Assembly: GCA_018823325.1 (NCBI GenBank)
Contig: JAHJIJ010000006.1
Span: 62,001 to 126,000 of the forward strand
Source: Alphaproteobacteria bacterium
GTDB lineage: Bacteria > Pseudomonadota > Alphaproteobacteria > Sphingomonadales > Sphingomonadaceae
Length of the DNA stretch: 64,000 nt
Direction of reading: 5' to 3'
A model generated the notes under the pieces. It was not told the origin of the DNA, did no database searches, and was given only the letters and a program-made list of their open reading frames with translations. The position numbers were made by a program, and so were the translations under genes. Positions 48,188 to 55,645 of this stretch are shown here, in pieces (position 1 is the first letter of the stretch; every line of letters starts with the position of its first letter).

Positions 48188-48514
48188 ATGAGTTCATTCG
48201 ATGATCGCGAAAAGGCGTTCGAGACGAAATTTGCCAAGGATCAGGAACTGGCTTTCCGCGTCGCGGCGCGGCGCAATCGCCTGTTCGGTGAGTGGGCGGC
48301 GGGCCTCATGGGGCTGACCAAGGAAGAGACCGATGCCTATGCCAAGGCGGTGGTGCAGGCCGACTTCGAGGAAGCCGGCGATGAGGACGTGATCCGCAAG
48401 GTGATGGGCGATCTCGTCTCCGCGGGCGTCGAAATGGATGAGCAGCGGGTCCGCACCGCGCTGAGCGACAAGGCCGCTGAGGCGCGTCGCCAGTTCATGC
48501 AGGAAGAGAACTGA
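48188..48514 (+). CDS. F1-ATPase inhibitor zeta subunit (DUF1476)
   Basis: A 108-residue helical protein (FDDREKAFETKFAKDQELAF, then RNRLFGEWAAGLMGLTKEE) of the DUF1476 family, which in Paracoccus is the zeta subunit that blocks ATP hydrolysis by F1-ATPase. Length and N-terminal helix match. It heads zeta-bolA-grxD. Confidence 0.93.
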   Translation: MSSFDDREKAFETKFAKDQELAFRVAARRNRLFGEWAAGLMGLTKEETDAYAKAVVQADFEEAGDEDVIRKVMGDLVSAGVEMDEQRVRTALSDKAAEARRQFMQEEN

Positions 48515-48523
48515 GGTTTAATT

Positions 48524-48757
48524 ATGCCCATGGCGGCAACTGACATCGAAGCAATGATCCTCGCTGCGTTCCCGGATGCAACGGTGGAGATCACCGATCT
48601 TGCCGGCGATGGCGATCATTATGCTGCGCGTGTGACGTCGGAGAGTTTCCGGGGCATGAACCGCATTGCCCAGCAGCGTGCGGTCTATGCCGCGTTGGGT
48701 GGGCGCATGGGCGGTGAGCTTCATGCCTTGCAACTGACCACGGCCGTTCCCAACTGA
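48524..48757 (+). CDS. BolA family protein
   Basis: A 77-residue class II KH-like BolA. The invariant His lies in GDGDHYAARVTSESF and the C-terminal helix region is RMGGELHALQLTT. It follows the zeta gene by 9 bp. BolA works with monothiol glutaredoxins in Fe-S handling, consistent with grxD next. Confidence 0.93.
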   Translation: MPMAATDIEAMILAAFPDATVEITDLAGDGDHYAARVTSESFRGMNRIAQQRAVYAALGGRMGGELHALQLTTAVPN

Positions 48758-48809
48758 TAGCCATAGAGCCAGCCGGCGTCGCGCCGGCCCGATCTCCGGA
48801 GACTTGCTG

Positions 48810-49139
48810 ATGACCGATCCCGCCCACGCCCGCATCGCCGATATTGTCGGCAAGAATGATGTCGTGCTGTTCATGAAGGGCACGCCGCTTTTCCCGCAAT
48901 GCGGCTTTTCCAGCCGCGCCATTGCCATTCTGGAGCGCCTCGGCGCGCCTTTTGAGAGCGTGGACGTGCTGCAGGATCAGGATATCCGCCAGGGCATCAA
49001 GAGCTATTCCGACTGGCCGACCATCCCCCAGCTTTATGTAAAGGGCGAGTTTCTCGGCGGCTCGGACATCATGATGGAAATGTATGAGGCGGGTGAGCTT
49101 CAGCAGGTGCTTGCCGATCACGGCGTTATTCCCGCCTGA
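48810..49139 (+). CDS. grxD: Monothiol glutaredoxin (Grx4 type)
   Basis: A 109-residue CGFS glutaredoxin: Cys31 in FPQCGFSSRAI. GSH-binding segments are WPTIPQLYV and GGSDIMMEMYE. It carries or delivers 2Fe-2S clusters with BolA. I use the ATG at 48810, behind TCCGGAGA. Confidence 0.96.
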   Translation: MTDPAHARIADIVGKNDVVLFMKGTPLFPQCGFSSRAIAILERLGAPFESVDVLQDQDIRQGIKSYSDWPTIPQLYVKGEFLGGSDIMMEMYEAGELQQVLADHGVIPA

Positions 49140-49181
49140 TCTTTCCAGCCATTGAGCGAACGCGAGCGGGCGCGGGGATGA

Positions 49182-49215
49182 AAAATCCCGGCGCCCGTTT
49201 TCGTTCGGGCGCCGG
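49182..49215 (-). terminator. Minus-strand terminator, distal of two
   Basis: A perfect 10-bp stem (CCGGCGCCCG at 49188-49197, CGGGCGCCGG at 49206-49215). Reading the minus strand, it is followed by GATTTTT, while the plus strand has no T-run after it. Confidence 0.6.
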
Positions 49216-49236
49216 AGTCTGGAGGGAGCGGGGGAC

Positions 49237-49283
49237 AAAAAAGTAAATGGGGGATGGGCGAGAAGACCGGGAGCCCATCCCCC
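49237..49283 (-). terminator. Minus-strand terminator, proximal of two
   Basis: A perfect 11-bp stem (GGGGGATGGGC at 49249-49259, GCCCATCCCCC at 49273-49283). On the minus strand the hairpin is followed by ATTTAC and TTTTTT. It sits 15 bp beyond the stop of the small ORF at 49299. Confidence 0.72.
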
Positions 49284-49298
49284 AAGCGGGTGTACTGT

Positions 49299-49433
49299 CT
49301 ACTGAGCAATCAATGTGCCATTTCCGAACCCGCCGGGCTTTGGCCCGATACGCTGGTTAATGACATTTTCGTCGGCGCCGACTTGTAAGCGATTCCGACA
49401 CACCTCGCCCTCGGACCAGCTTCCGCCTTGCAT
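49299..49433 (-). CDS. Putative 44-residue orphan protein (or sRNA gene)
   Basis: The minus strand encodes MQGGSWSEGEVCRNRLQVGA, a middle region, and a C-terminus IGPKPGGFGNGTLIAQ, followed by two tandem terminators. The third-position GC (about 64%) is lower than for typical genes here, and no clear Shine-Dalgarno precedes any start; two ATGs further upstream at 49457 and 49466 are in frame. It could equally be a small RNA gene. I do not recognise it. It fills most of the 313-bp gap 49140-49452. Confidence 0.4.
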   Translation of the reverse strand: MQGGSWSEGEVCRNRLQVGADENVINQRIGPKPGGFGNGTLIAQ

Positions 49434-49452
49434 TCGTTGGCGCGTGTGACAC

Positions 49453-50340
49453 ATGGAATTCATGACGCTTTCCGCACCGAGCCTGTCGCCTGACACCGGG
49501 ACTGCCCGCCGCCTGTCTCCGCTGGTGCTGCGCGTGCTTGCGCCCAATCCATCGCCCTTCACTTATGAGGGCACCCAGACCTATCTGGTGGGCGACAGCG
49601 ACCTTGCGGTGATCGATCCCGGGCCGGATGATCCGGCACATCTGGACGCGCTGGTGGGGGCCATCGCGGGGAGGGCAGTCATCGCCATCCTGTGTACGCA
49701 CACCCATCGCGATCACAGTCCCGCTGCCCGACCGCTCGCCCGGCGCACGGGCGCGCAGGTGATCGGCTGCGCACCGCTGACGCTGGAAGATGATGGTCCA
49801 CGGGCCGATGCGGCATTCGATCCGGATTATGCTCCCGATCGCGTGCTGACTGAAGGCGAGCAGATTGCGGGCACCGGCTGGACGTTGACCGCTCTTGCGA
49901 CCCCCGGCCATACCTCCAATCATCTGTGCTACGCGCTGGAGGAAGAGGAAGCGCTGTTCACTGGCGATCATGTGATGGGCTGGTCCACCAGCGTCGTCTC
50001 GCCCCCGGATGGGGACATGACCGACTATCTCCTCTCGCTGGAGCGGCTGGTGGGGCGGCCGGACCGCATCTATTATCCGGCACATGGCGAGCCGATCCAG
50101 CAGCCGCAACGGTTCGCGCGCGGCATGCTCGGGCACCGGCGGATGCGCGAGGGGCAGATTCTGCGGATCATCGAACGGCAAGGCGCGGCGCTCATCCCGG
50201 ACTTTGTCACGAGCATGTATGTCGGCCTCGATCCTCGCCTTCATGGCGCGGCAGGCCGTTCGGTACTCGCGCACCTCATCGATCTCGAACGGCGCGGGCT
50301 CGTCCGAAATCAGGCCGAAGGGGCCTGGTCGAGAGCCTGA
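49453..50340 (+). CDS. MBL-fold hydrolase, LACTB2-like
   Basis: Metallo-beta-lactamase fold protein of 295 residues. The zinc motif is THTHRDHSPAA, and further ligands lie in TPGHTSNHLCY, FTGDHVMGW and YYPAHGEPI. The C-terminal 70 residues form the winged-helix region of LACTB2-type hydrolases and nucleases. Its substrate is unknown. Start codons at 49453 and 49462 both lack a good Shine-Dalgarno sequence. Confidence 0.92.
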   Translation: MEFMTLSAPSLSPDTGTARRLSPLVLRVLAPNPSPFTYEGTQTYLVGDSDLAVIDPGPDDPAHLDALVGAIAGRAVIAILCTHTHRDHSPAARPLARRTGAQVIGCAPLTLEDDGPRADAAFDPDYAPDRVLTEGEQIAGTGWTLTALATPGHTSNHLCYALEEEEALFTGDHVMGWSTSVVSPPDGDMTDYLLSLERLVGRPDRIYYPAHGEPIQQPQRFARGMLGHRRMREGQILRIIERQGAALIPDFVTSMYVGLDPRLHGAAGRSVLAHLIDLERRGLVRNQAEGAWSRA

Positions 50341-50410
50341 TTTAACCGCTTGACGCGACTCACGAACAGGATCAGCTTCCCGCCGTCCAGAAAACGGTTG
50401 GGGGACCGTC

Positions 50411-51175
50411 ATGGCGACGATTGCTTCAGGCACAAGATCCGAGATCGACCGCGAGCGCAGCTTCTTCCTCAAGATGGCGCTGGCGATGGCGTTCGTCATC
50501 GTGGCGGGCTTTTCGTTCAATGTGGTTACTGGCCGCTCGACATTCGCCGCGCCGGTGCTGCTTCACGTGCATGCGTTCGTCTTCTTCGGCTGGGTCGTGC
50601 TTTATGTCACGCAGGCCTTTCTGGTTGTAGGCGGGTCGGTGCACTTGCACAGGCGGCTTGGCATTCTGGCTCTGCTCTGGGTGCCGGTCATGGTCGTGCT
50701 GGGCCTGGCGGTGACGCGCCACTCGCTGCGCGCGATTGGCGGGCCGCCCTTTTTCGACATGAACGAGTTTCTCTTCGGTAACAGCCTGGGCCTGTTTGCT
50801 TTCGCGATCACCGTGGGAGCCGCGCTCATGCTGCGCCGACGGCCCGACTGGCACCGCCGGCTGATGTGCTGCGCCATGGCCTCGCTGACCGGGCCGGGCT
50901 TCGGTCGCCTGCTGCCGATGCCGTTCCTCATTCCGTGGGGCTGGTGGATTTCAGCTGTAGCGACGCCGATGATTTTCATGGCCATCGGCATGATGCGGGA
51001 CCGGCGGGGACACGGGCGCGTTCATGCCGGCTGGCTTTGGGGCGCGGGCATCCTCATTGCCAGCCAGCTCCTTGCCGATGCCATTGCCTACGGTCCCCTC
51101 GGCATGCAGATCACGCGCGATCTTGTTGCCGGGACGCCCGGTGCGCTGCGCGGAATGCAGGCGTTCTTTCCCTGA
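50411..51175 (+). CDS. Seven-helix membrane protein of unknown function
   Basis: A 254-residue protein with about seven hydrophobic segments. Conserved-looking His residues (VLLHVHAFVFFGWVVLY, VHLHRRLG, DWHRRLM) on successive helices suggest haem or metal binding, as in DUF2306-like proteins, though I cannot name the family with confidence. It precedes nadA by 68 bp. Confidence 0.75.
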   Translation: MATIASGTRSEIDRERSFFLKMALAMAFVIVAGFSFNVVTGRSTFAAPVLLHVHAFVFFGWVVLYVTQAFLVVGGSVHLHRRLGILALLWVPVMVVLGLAVTRHSLRAIGGPPFFDMNEFLFGNSLGLFAFAITVGAALMLRRRPDWHRRLMCCAMASLTGPGFGRLLPMPFLIPWGWWISAVATPMIFMAIGMMRDRRGHGRVHAGWLWGAGILIASQLLADAIAYGPLGMQITRDLVAGTPGALRGMQAFFP

Positions 51176-51243
51176 GCATGGTTAAAGGTTGATCGGCGAC
51201 GGGTTCGTGGCCATCTCCCAATCATGACAAGGGAGATTCGGTG

Positions 51244-52251
51244 ATGGATGCACGCGGCGGGATCGGTGGGAGCCCCACTCATGATCTTCGGGGGCTGGAC
51301 CTGCTTGAGGAGATCAATCGCCTCCGCAAGGAGCGCAATGCGGTCATCCTCGCCCATTATTATCAAAAGCCGCAGATCCAGGATCTTGCCGACTTCGTGG
51401 GCGACAGCCTCGAGCTTTCCCGCAAGGCGGCCGAGACGGATGCGGACGTGATCGCCTTTTGCGGCGTGCGCTTCATGGCCGAGACGGCGAAGATTCTCAG
51501 CCCGGAGAAGATCGTGGTGCTGCCTGACATGGATGCCGGCTGCAGCCTGGAGGACAGCTGCCCGCCCGCCCAGTTCAAGGCGTTCCGCGAGGCGCATCCC
51601 GATCATATTGCGATCAGTTACATCAACTGCTCGGCGGAGGTGAAAGCGCTCAGCGACATCATCGTCACCAGCTCGTCTGCCGAGAAGATCCTCAGCAAGA
51701 TCCCGCGCGACCAGAAGATCATCTTCGGGCCGGACAAGCATCTTGGCGGCTATCTCGCCCGCAAGCTGGGCCGTGACATGCTGCTCTGGCCGGGCGTGTG
51801 CATCGTGCATGAGAGCTTCAGCGAAACCGAACTGCTCAAACTCAAGGCCATGAATCCCGGTGCGCCGGTTGCGGCTCATCCCGAATGCCCGCCCGCGATC
51901 ATCGATCATGCCGACTATGTCGGCTCGACCAGCGGTATCCTGCAATATGCCAAGGACATGCCCGGCGACACGCTGATCGTGGCGACCGAGCCGCACATCA
52001 TCCACCAGATGGAAAAGGCGGTTCCGGAGAAGACCTTCGTCGGTGCGCCCGGTGCGGACGGCAACTGCAATTGCAATGTCTGCCCCTACATGGCGCTTAA
52101 CACACTGGAGAAGCTCTACATCTCGCTGCGCGATCTTCAGCCGCGGATCGAGATGGACGAAAGGCTGCGCGTGGCCGCGAAGAAGAGCCTCGACCGGATG
52201 CTGGAAATGGCCAGCGATACGGTCGGGCAGGGCGACGTGGGGGCGCGTTGA
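51244..52251 (+). CDS. nadA: Quinolinate synthase NadA
   Basis: Fe-S enzyme of 335 residues that condenses iminoaspartate and dihydroxyacetone phosphate. The N-terminal AHYYQKPQIQDLADFVGDSL and the cluster cysteines (GCSLEDSC, HPECPP, CNCNVCPY) are present. It follows AAGGGAGATTCGGTG. nadB is absent from the window. Confidence 0.97.
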   Translation: MDARGGIGGSPTHDLRGLDLLEEINRLRKERNAVILAHYYQKPQIQDLADFVGDSLELSRKAAETDADVIAFCGVRFMAETAKILSPEKIVVLPDMDAGCSLEDSCPPAQFKAFREAHPDHIAISYINCSAEVKALSDIIVTSSSAEKILSKIPRDQKIIFGPDKHLGGYLARKLGRDMLLWPGVCIVHESFSETELLKLKAMNPGAPVAAHPECPPAIIDHADYVGSTSGILQYAKDMPGDTLIVATEPHIIHQMEKAVPEKTFVGAPGADGNCNCNVCPYMALNTLEKLYISLRDLQPRIEMDERLRVAAKKSLDRMLEMASDTVGQGDVGAR

Positions 52252-52267
52252 GCCGGGAGTCGGCCCG

Positions 52268-53581
52268 GTGGTAGCCCGCCTGCGGTCGCTCTGGCTGGAT
52301 GTCAACGCAAGCTACTGGTTTTATCCGGCGCTCTTCACCTTGCTTGCGATCGCTCTTGCGATCGTGACAATCTGGCTTGATCGCACAGGGCAGGCTGCCG
52401 ATCTGGTCAAGCTCGTCGACGCCGCGCGGCCAGAGGGTGCGCGCAACGTCCTCAATGTCATTGCGGGCTCGATGATCGGCGTCGCCTCGACGGTCTTTTC
52501 GATCACGATCGCTGCCGTCGTCTACGCGTCAGGCAATTATGGTCCGCGCCTGTTGATCAATTTCATGGAGGATCGCGGCAATCAGCTGTCGCTGGCAACC
52601 TTCATCGCGACGTTCGTTTATGCCGTCATGATCCTGCGGGTCGTGCGGGAAGCGGGGGAATCAAGCTCCGATATTGGTTTTGTGCCGCAGCTTTCGCTTG
52701 TCATCGCTACCGGGTTGATGCTGATCTCGATCGGCGTGCTGGTCTACTTTCTCAACCATGTGCCTGCCAGCATCCAGATCAATTCGGTGCTTGAGGGGAT
52801 CGGCCGGCGCCTGACAAAGGAAGTGCAGGATCGCTTCCCGCACGAGAGCAACGCGACCGATCCTGCCGAGGTCGAAGGGGGACAGACCGTCCCTGCGACT
52901 GCCAGCGGCTATGTTCAGATCGTCGACTTTGCGGGGCTGGACGAGATTGCGCGGGAGCAGGATTGCCGCATCGTCCTGCGCCTGCGCCCCGGTGATTTCG
53001 CACATCCCGATATCGGTCTCGTTTCGGTGCTTGGTTGCAAGGTCGATGACGATCTGGCCGACGGGATCCGCGCCTGCTTCTCGCTGGCGGCAATGCGCTC
53101 GCCCGCGCAGGATATCGAATTTCTGATCGACGAACTTGTCGAGATCGCCCTGCGCGCGCTCTCGCCGGGGATCAACGATCCATTCACGGCTGTCACTGCC
53201 ATGCATTGGCTCGGCGCATCGACGGGGGAGCTGGGCCGGCGCGATTTGCGCGGTGGCCCGGACAACGGGGAGTATGAGCCCGATCGTGTCGTGCCGCTGA
53301 GTGACGATTTCGAACATTTTCTGCGGCGCGGCTTTGGCTCCATGCGATCGGCTGCGGCGACAAGCCCCATTGCCGCAGCGCAGTTTCTTGAATGCCTGCT
53401 CGGCGTGGCATCGGCGGTTGGCTCCCAGAAGCGCCGGCGCGCATTGCAAGAAGAGGCCGACCGCCTGATCGCGCAGGCGCGCCTGGCCCTCGTCGGGCCA
53501 TCTCTTGCTGAACTGGAGGAACGCTATTGCGCTTTTGCAGCGGCGATGAAAAAGCGGGAGTATCATGGACTTCACACTTGA
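52268..53581 (+). CDS. DUF2254 family membrane protein
   Basis: A 437-residue protein with four membrane helices in the first 170 residues (YPALFTLLAIALAIVTIWL, MIGVASTVFSITIAAVVYAS, LATFIATFVYAVMILRVV, LSLVIATGLMLISIGVLVYF) and a large cytoplasmic domain after HVPASIQINSVL. This matches DUF2254. I use the GTG at 52268, 8 nt after GGGAG. It begins 16 bp after nadA and overlaps nadC by 17 bp, so it is part of the operon. Confidence 0.88.
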   Translation: MVARLRSLWLDVNASYWFYPALFTLLAIALAIVTIWLDRTGQAADLVKLVDAARPEGARNVLNVIAGSMIGVASTVFSITIAAVVYASGNYGPRLLINFMEDRGNQLSLATFIATFVYAVMILRVVREAGESSSDIGFVPQLSLVIATGLMLISIGVLVYFLNHVPASIQINSVLEGIGRRLTKEVQDRFPHESNATDPAEVEGGQTVPATASGYVQIVDFAGLDEIAREQDCRIVLRLRPGDFAHPDIGLVSVLGCKVDDDLADGIRACFSLAAMRSPAQDIEFLIDELVEIALRALSPGINDPFTAVTAMHWLGASTGELGRRDLRGGPDNGEYEPDRVVPLSDDFEHFLRRGFGSMRSAAATSPIAAAQFLECLLGVASAVGSQKRRRALQEEADRLIAQARLALVGPSLAELEERYCAFAAAMKKREYHGLHT

Positions 53582-54425
53582 CCGGTTCGACCTCGACGCA
53601 TTCGTTGCTGCCACGCTGGCGGAAGATCTGGGCGGCCCGGTCGGTGCTGGTGGCCGCGACGTTACGTCCGAGAGTGTCATTCCGGCCGATGCCATGTTCG
53701 CCGGTGTCATGGATAGCCGGGATGCCGTGACGGTGGCGGGACTACCGGTGGCCGAGGCGTTCTTCCGTGCGCTTGATTCCGATGTCGAGATCGACCTGTT
53801 GGCGCGGGAGGGCGAGCAGGTGGCGGCCGGTACGGATATCATGCGCCTGCGCGGGCGGGCGCGGGCGATGCTCACCGCCGAGCGAGCGGCCCTCAATACC
53901 GTTCAGCACCTCACCGGCATTGCGACCATGACGCGCGCTTATGTCGACCGCATCGCCGGAACCGGCGCAACGCTGCTCGATACCCGCAAGACCATCCCCG
54001 GCCTGCGCGTGCTGGAGAAATATGCCACGCGCATGGGTGGCGCCAAGAATCACCGCATGGGCCTGTGGGACGCGGCGATGATCAAGGACAACCATGTCGC
54101 CGTGGCAGGCTCGGTGGAAGAAGCGGTGCGCCGCGCCGTGGCGGCAGGCATCGAGCAGGTGATCGTCGAGGTCGACCGGATCGATCAGATCGAGCCGGCC
54201 ATCGCCGCTGGCGCCACGCATCTGCTGCTCGATAACATGTCCCCGGCGATCCTGCGCGGCGCGGTGACGCTGGTCGGCAAGCGGGTGCCGACCGAGGCGT
54301 CCGGTGGCGTCACGCTGGAGACGATCCGCGCCATTGCCGAAACGGGGGTCGATTACATCAGTGTTGGCCGGCTGACCCAATCGGCGCCGGCTGCAGATGT
54401 CGGCCTCGATTTCAACCAGGGCTGA
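53565..54425 (+). CDS. nadC: Nicotinate-nucleotide pyrophosphorylase NadC
   Basis: Quinolinate phosphoribosyltransferase of 286 residues. The core motif is DTRKTIPGLRVLEKYA, and the PRPP and product sites are GGAKNHRMGLWD and MIKDNH. The start follows AGCGGGAG inside the end of the DUF2254 gene. Confidence 0.97.
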   Translation: MDFTLDRFDLDAFVAATLAEDLGGPVGAGGRDVTSESVIPADAMFAGVMDSRDAVTVAGLPVAEAFFRALDSDVEIDLLAREGEQVAAGTDIMRLRGRARAMLTAERAALNTVQHLTGIATMTRAYVDRIAGTGATLLDTRKTIPGLRVLEKYATRMGGAKNHRMGLWDAAMIKDNHVAVAGSVEEAVRRAVAAGIEQVIVEVDRIDQIEPAIAAGATHLLLDNMSPAILRGAVTLVGKRVPTEASGGVTLETIRAIAETGVDYISVGRLTQSAPAADVGLDFNQG

Positions 54426-54432
54426 GCAGTCG

Positions 54433-55149
54433 ATGCGGTTGGCGCTGGCAGCATTGGCATTGCTGGCCGCAGCGCCGGCCCAGGCCCAGTTGACTACGTG
54501 CACGCTGCCGGAGAGCCTGACAGTGCCGCGAACAAGCGCGCCGAGCGACAGGCAACCGCGCCGCATTGTGCCGATCGGCAATTACACGCTGGCGCTAAGC
54601 TGGTCGCCCGAGCATTGCGCCGGTCGCCAAAGGCAGGACAGCTTCCAGTGCGAGGGGCGGGGCAATCGCTTCGGCTTCATCCTGCATGGTCTGTGGCCCA
54701 ACGGCAGAGGCGCCCTGTGGCCGCAATATTGCCGTCCCGCGCAGACGCTGTCGCCCGCAATCCTGCGGCAGAATCTGTGTGCGACCCCGTCGGTCGATCT
54801 GCTGCAGCATGAATGGGCGAAGCACGGCACCTGCATGAGCCGGACGCCGGGCGCCTATTTCGACCGCGCACGCGCGCTCTACGGCGCTGTCCGCTTCCCT
54901 GACATGGCCGCGCTGGCTGCACGCGAGGATCTTACGCGCAGTGCCTTCATCCGCGCTTTTCTCGCGGCCAATAGGCGCGGCACAACGGAACTGACCGAGC
55001 AGGGGCTGCGTGTGCAGCTCTCTCGCGAGGGCTGGTTGGAAGAAGTTCGCTTGTGCCTGGGCCGGGATCTTCGCTTTGCAGCCTGTGCGCGCAATGCCGG
55101 TCCGGCGGGTGCGCCGGGCGAAAAAATGCGCATTCGCATGCGGCCCTGA
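54433..55149 (+). CDS. Ribonuclease T2
   Basis: Exported RNase of 238 residues with a signal peptide cleaved near AQAQ (18-19). The two catalytic segments are FILHGLWPN (His85) and HEWAKHGTC (His126, Glu127, Lys130, His131). At least six Cys allow disulfides. It starts 7 bp after nadC and may be cotranscribed. A periplasmic or secreted role in RNA scavenging is likely. Confidence 0.95.
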   Translation: MRLALAALALLAAAPAQAQLTTCTLPESLTVPRTSAPSDRQPRRIVPIGNYTLALSWSPEHCAGRQRQDSFQCEGRGNRFGFILHGLWPNGRGALWPQYCRPAQTLSPAILRQNLCATPSVDLLQHEWAKHGTCMSRTPGAYFDRARALYGAVRFPDMAALAAREDLTRSAFIRAFLAANRRGTTELTEQGLRVQLSREGWLEEVRLCLGRDLRFAACARNAGPAGAPGEKMRIRMRP

Positions 55150-55164
55150 ATCCGGGCGGATCAA

Positions 55165-55638
55165 TCAGCCTTCGATGATCGCCGTTTCAGGATGATGTTT
55201 GTCCAGATGCTTGCGGATGATCCGCAGATTACGCGAATTGGATCGGAACACGATGTCGAAGGCGTCGCCGACGATCGGCACGGCGCCGATGGCCGTATCG
55301 ATCGCCACATTGCTGCTCATCCGCAGCAATTGCCAGCGCGACAGGCCGAGGTTGCGCGCTTCCCAAACGATCCACGCCCCCATGGCTGCCGCAAGCAGAT
55401 CGCCAACCACGGGAATGATGCCAACCATGGCATCCAGCCCGATGCGGAAGCGCGTGCCGGGGATCACCAGCGCATTTTCGAGGACCTGCTCCATGATTTC
55501 GACACGCTGCCGCACAGAACGGGCATCGCGGCCCAGACGCGAACCCGCGATCTTCTCGAACTGCTGTGCCATATCATCGGCAGAATATCGCGTCCTCGCC
55601 ATTCCCGGACTTTTGCTCCTCATGCGCCTGATTGCCAT
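55165..55638 (-). CDS. DUF4112 domain protein
   Basis: A 157-residue protein. The DUF4112 core is visible as RFRIGLDAMVGIIPVVGDLL and AIDTAIGAVPIVGDAFDIVF, with two hydrophobic GxVPxVGD hairpins. ATGs at 55638, 55623 and 55602 are all possible. It starts 7 bp after the SBP5 stop and is probably cotranscribed. Function unknown. Confidence 0.85.
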   Translation of the reverse strand: MAIRRMRSKSPGMARTRYSADDMAQQFEKIAGSRLGRDARSVRQRVEIMEQVLENALVIPGTRFRIGLDAMVGIIPVVGDLLAAAMGAWIVWEARNLGLSRWQLLRMSSNVAIDTAIGAVPIVGDAFDIVFRSNSRNLRIIRKHLDKHHPETAIIEG

Positions 55639-55645
55639 GTGAGGA

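Noticed and set aside
52043..52267. A DUF2254 start inside nadA
   Set aside because: The extra residues lie in the nadA coding region in another frame and show no family pattern; the GTG at 52268 has a good Shine-Dalgarno sequence.
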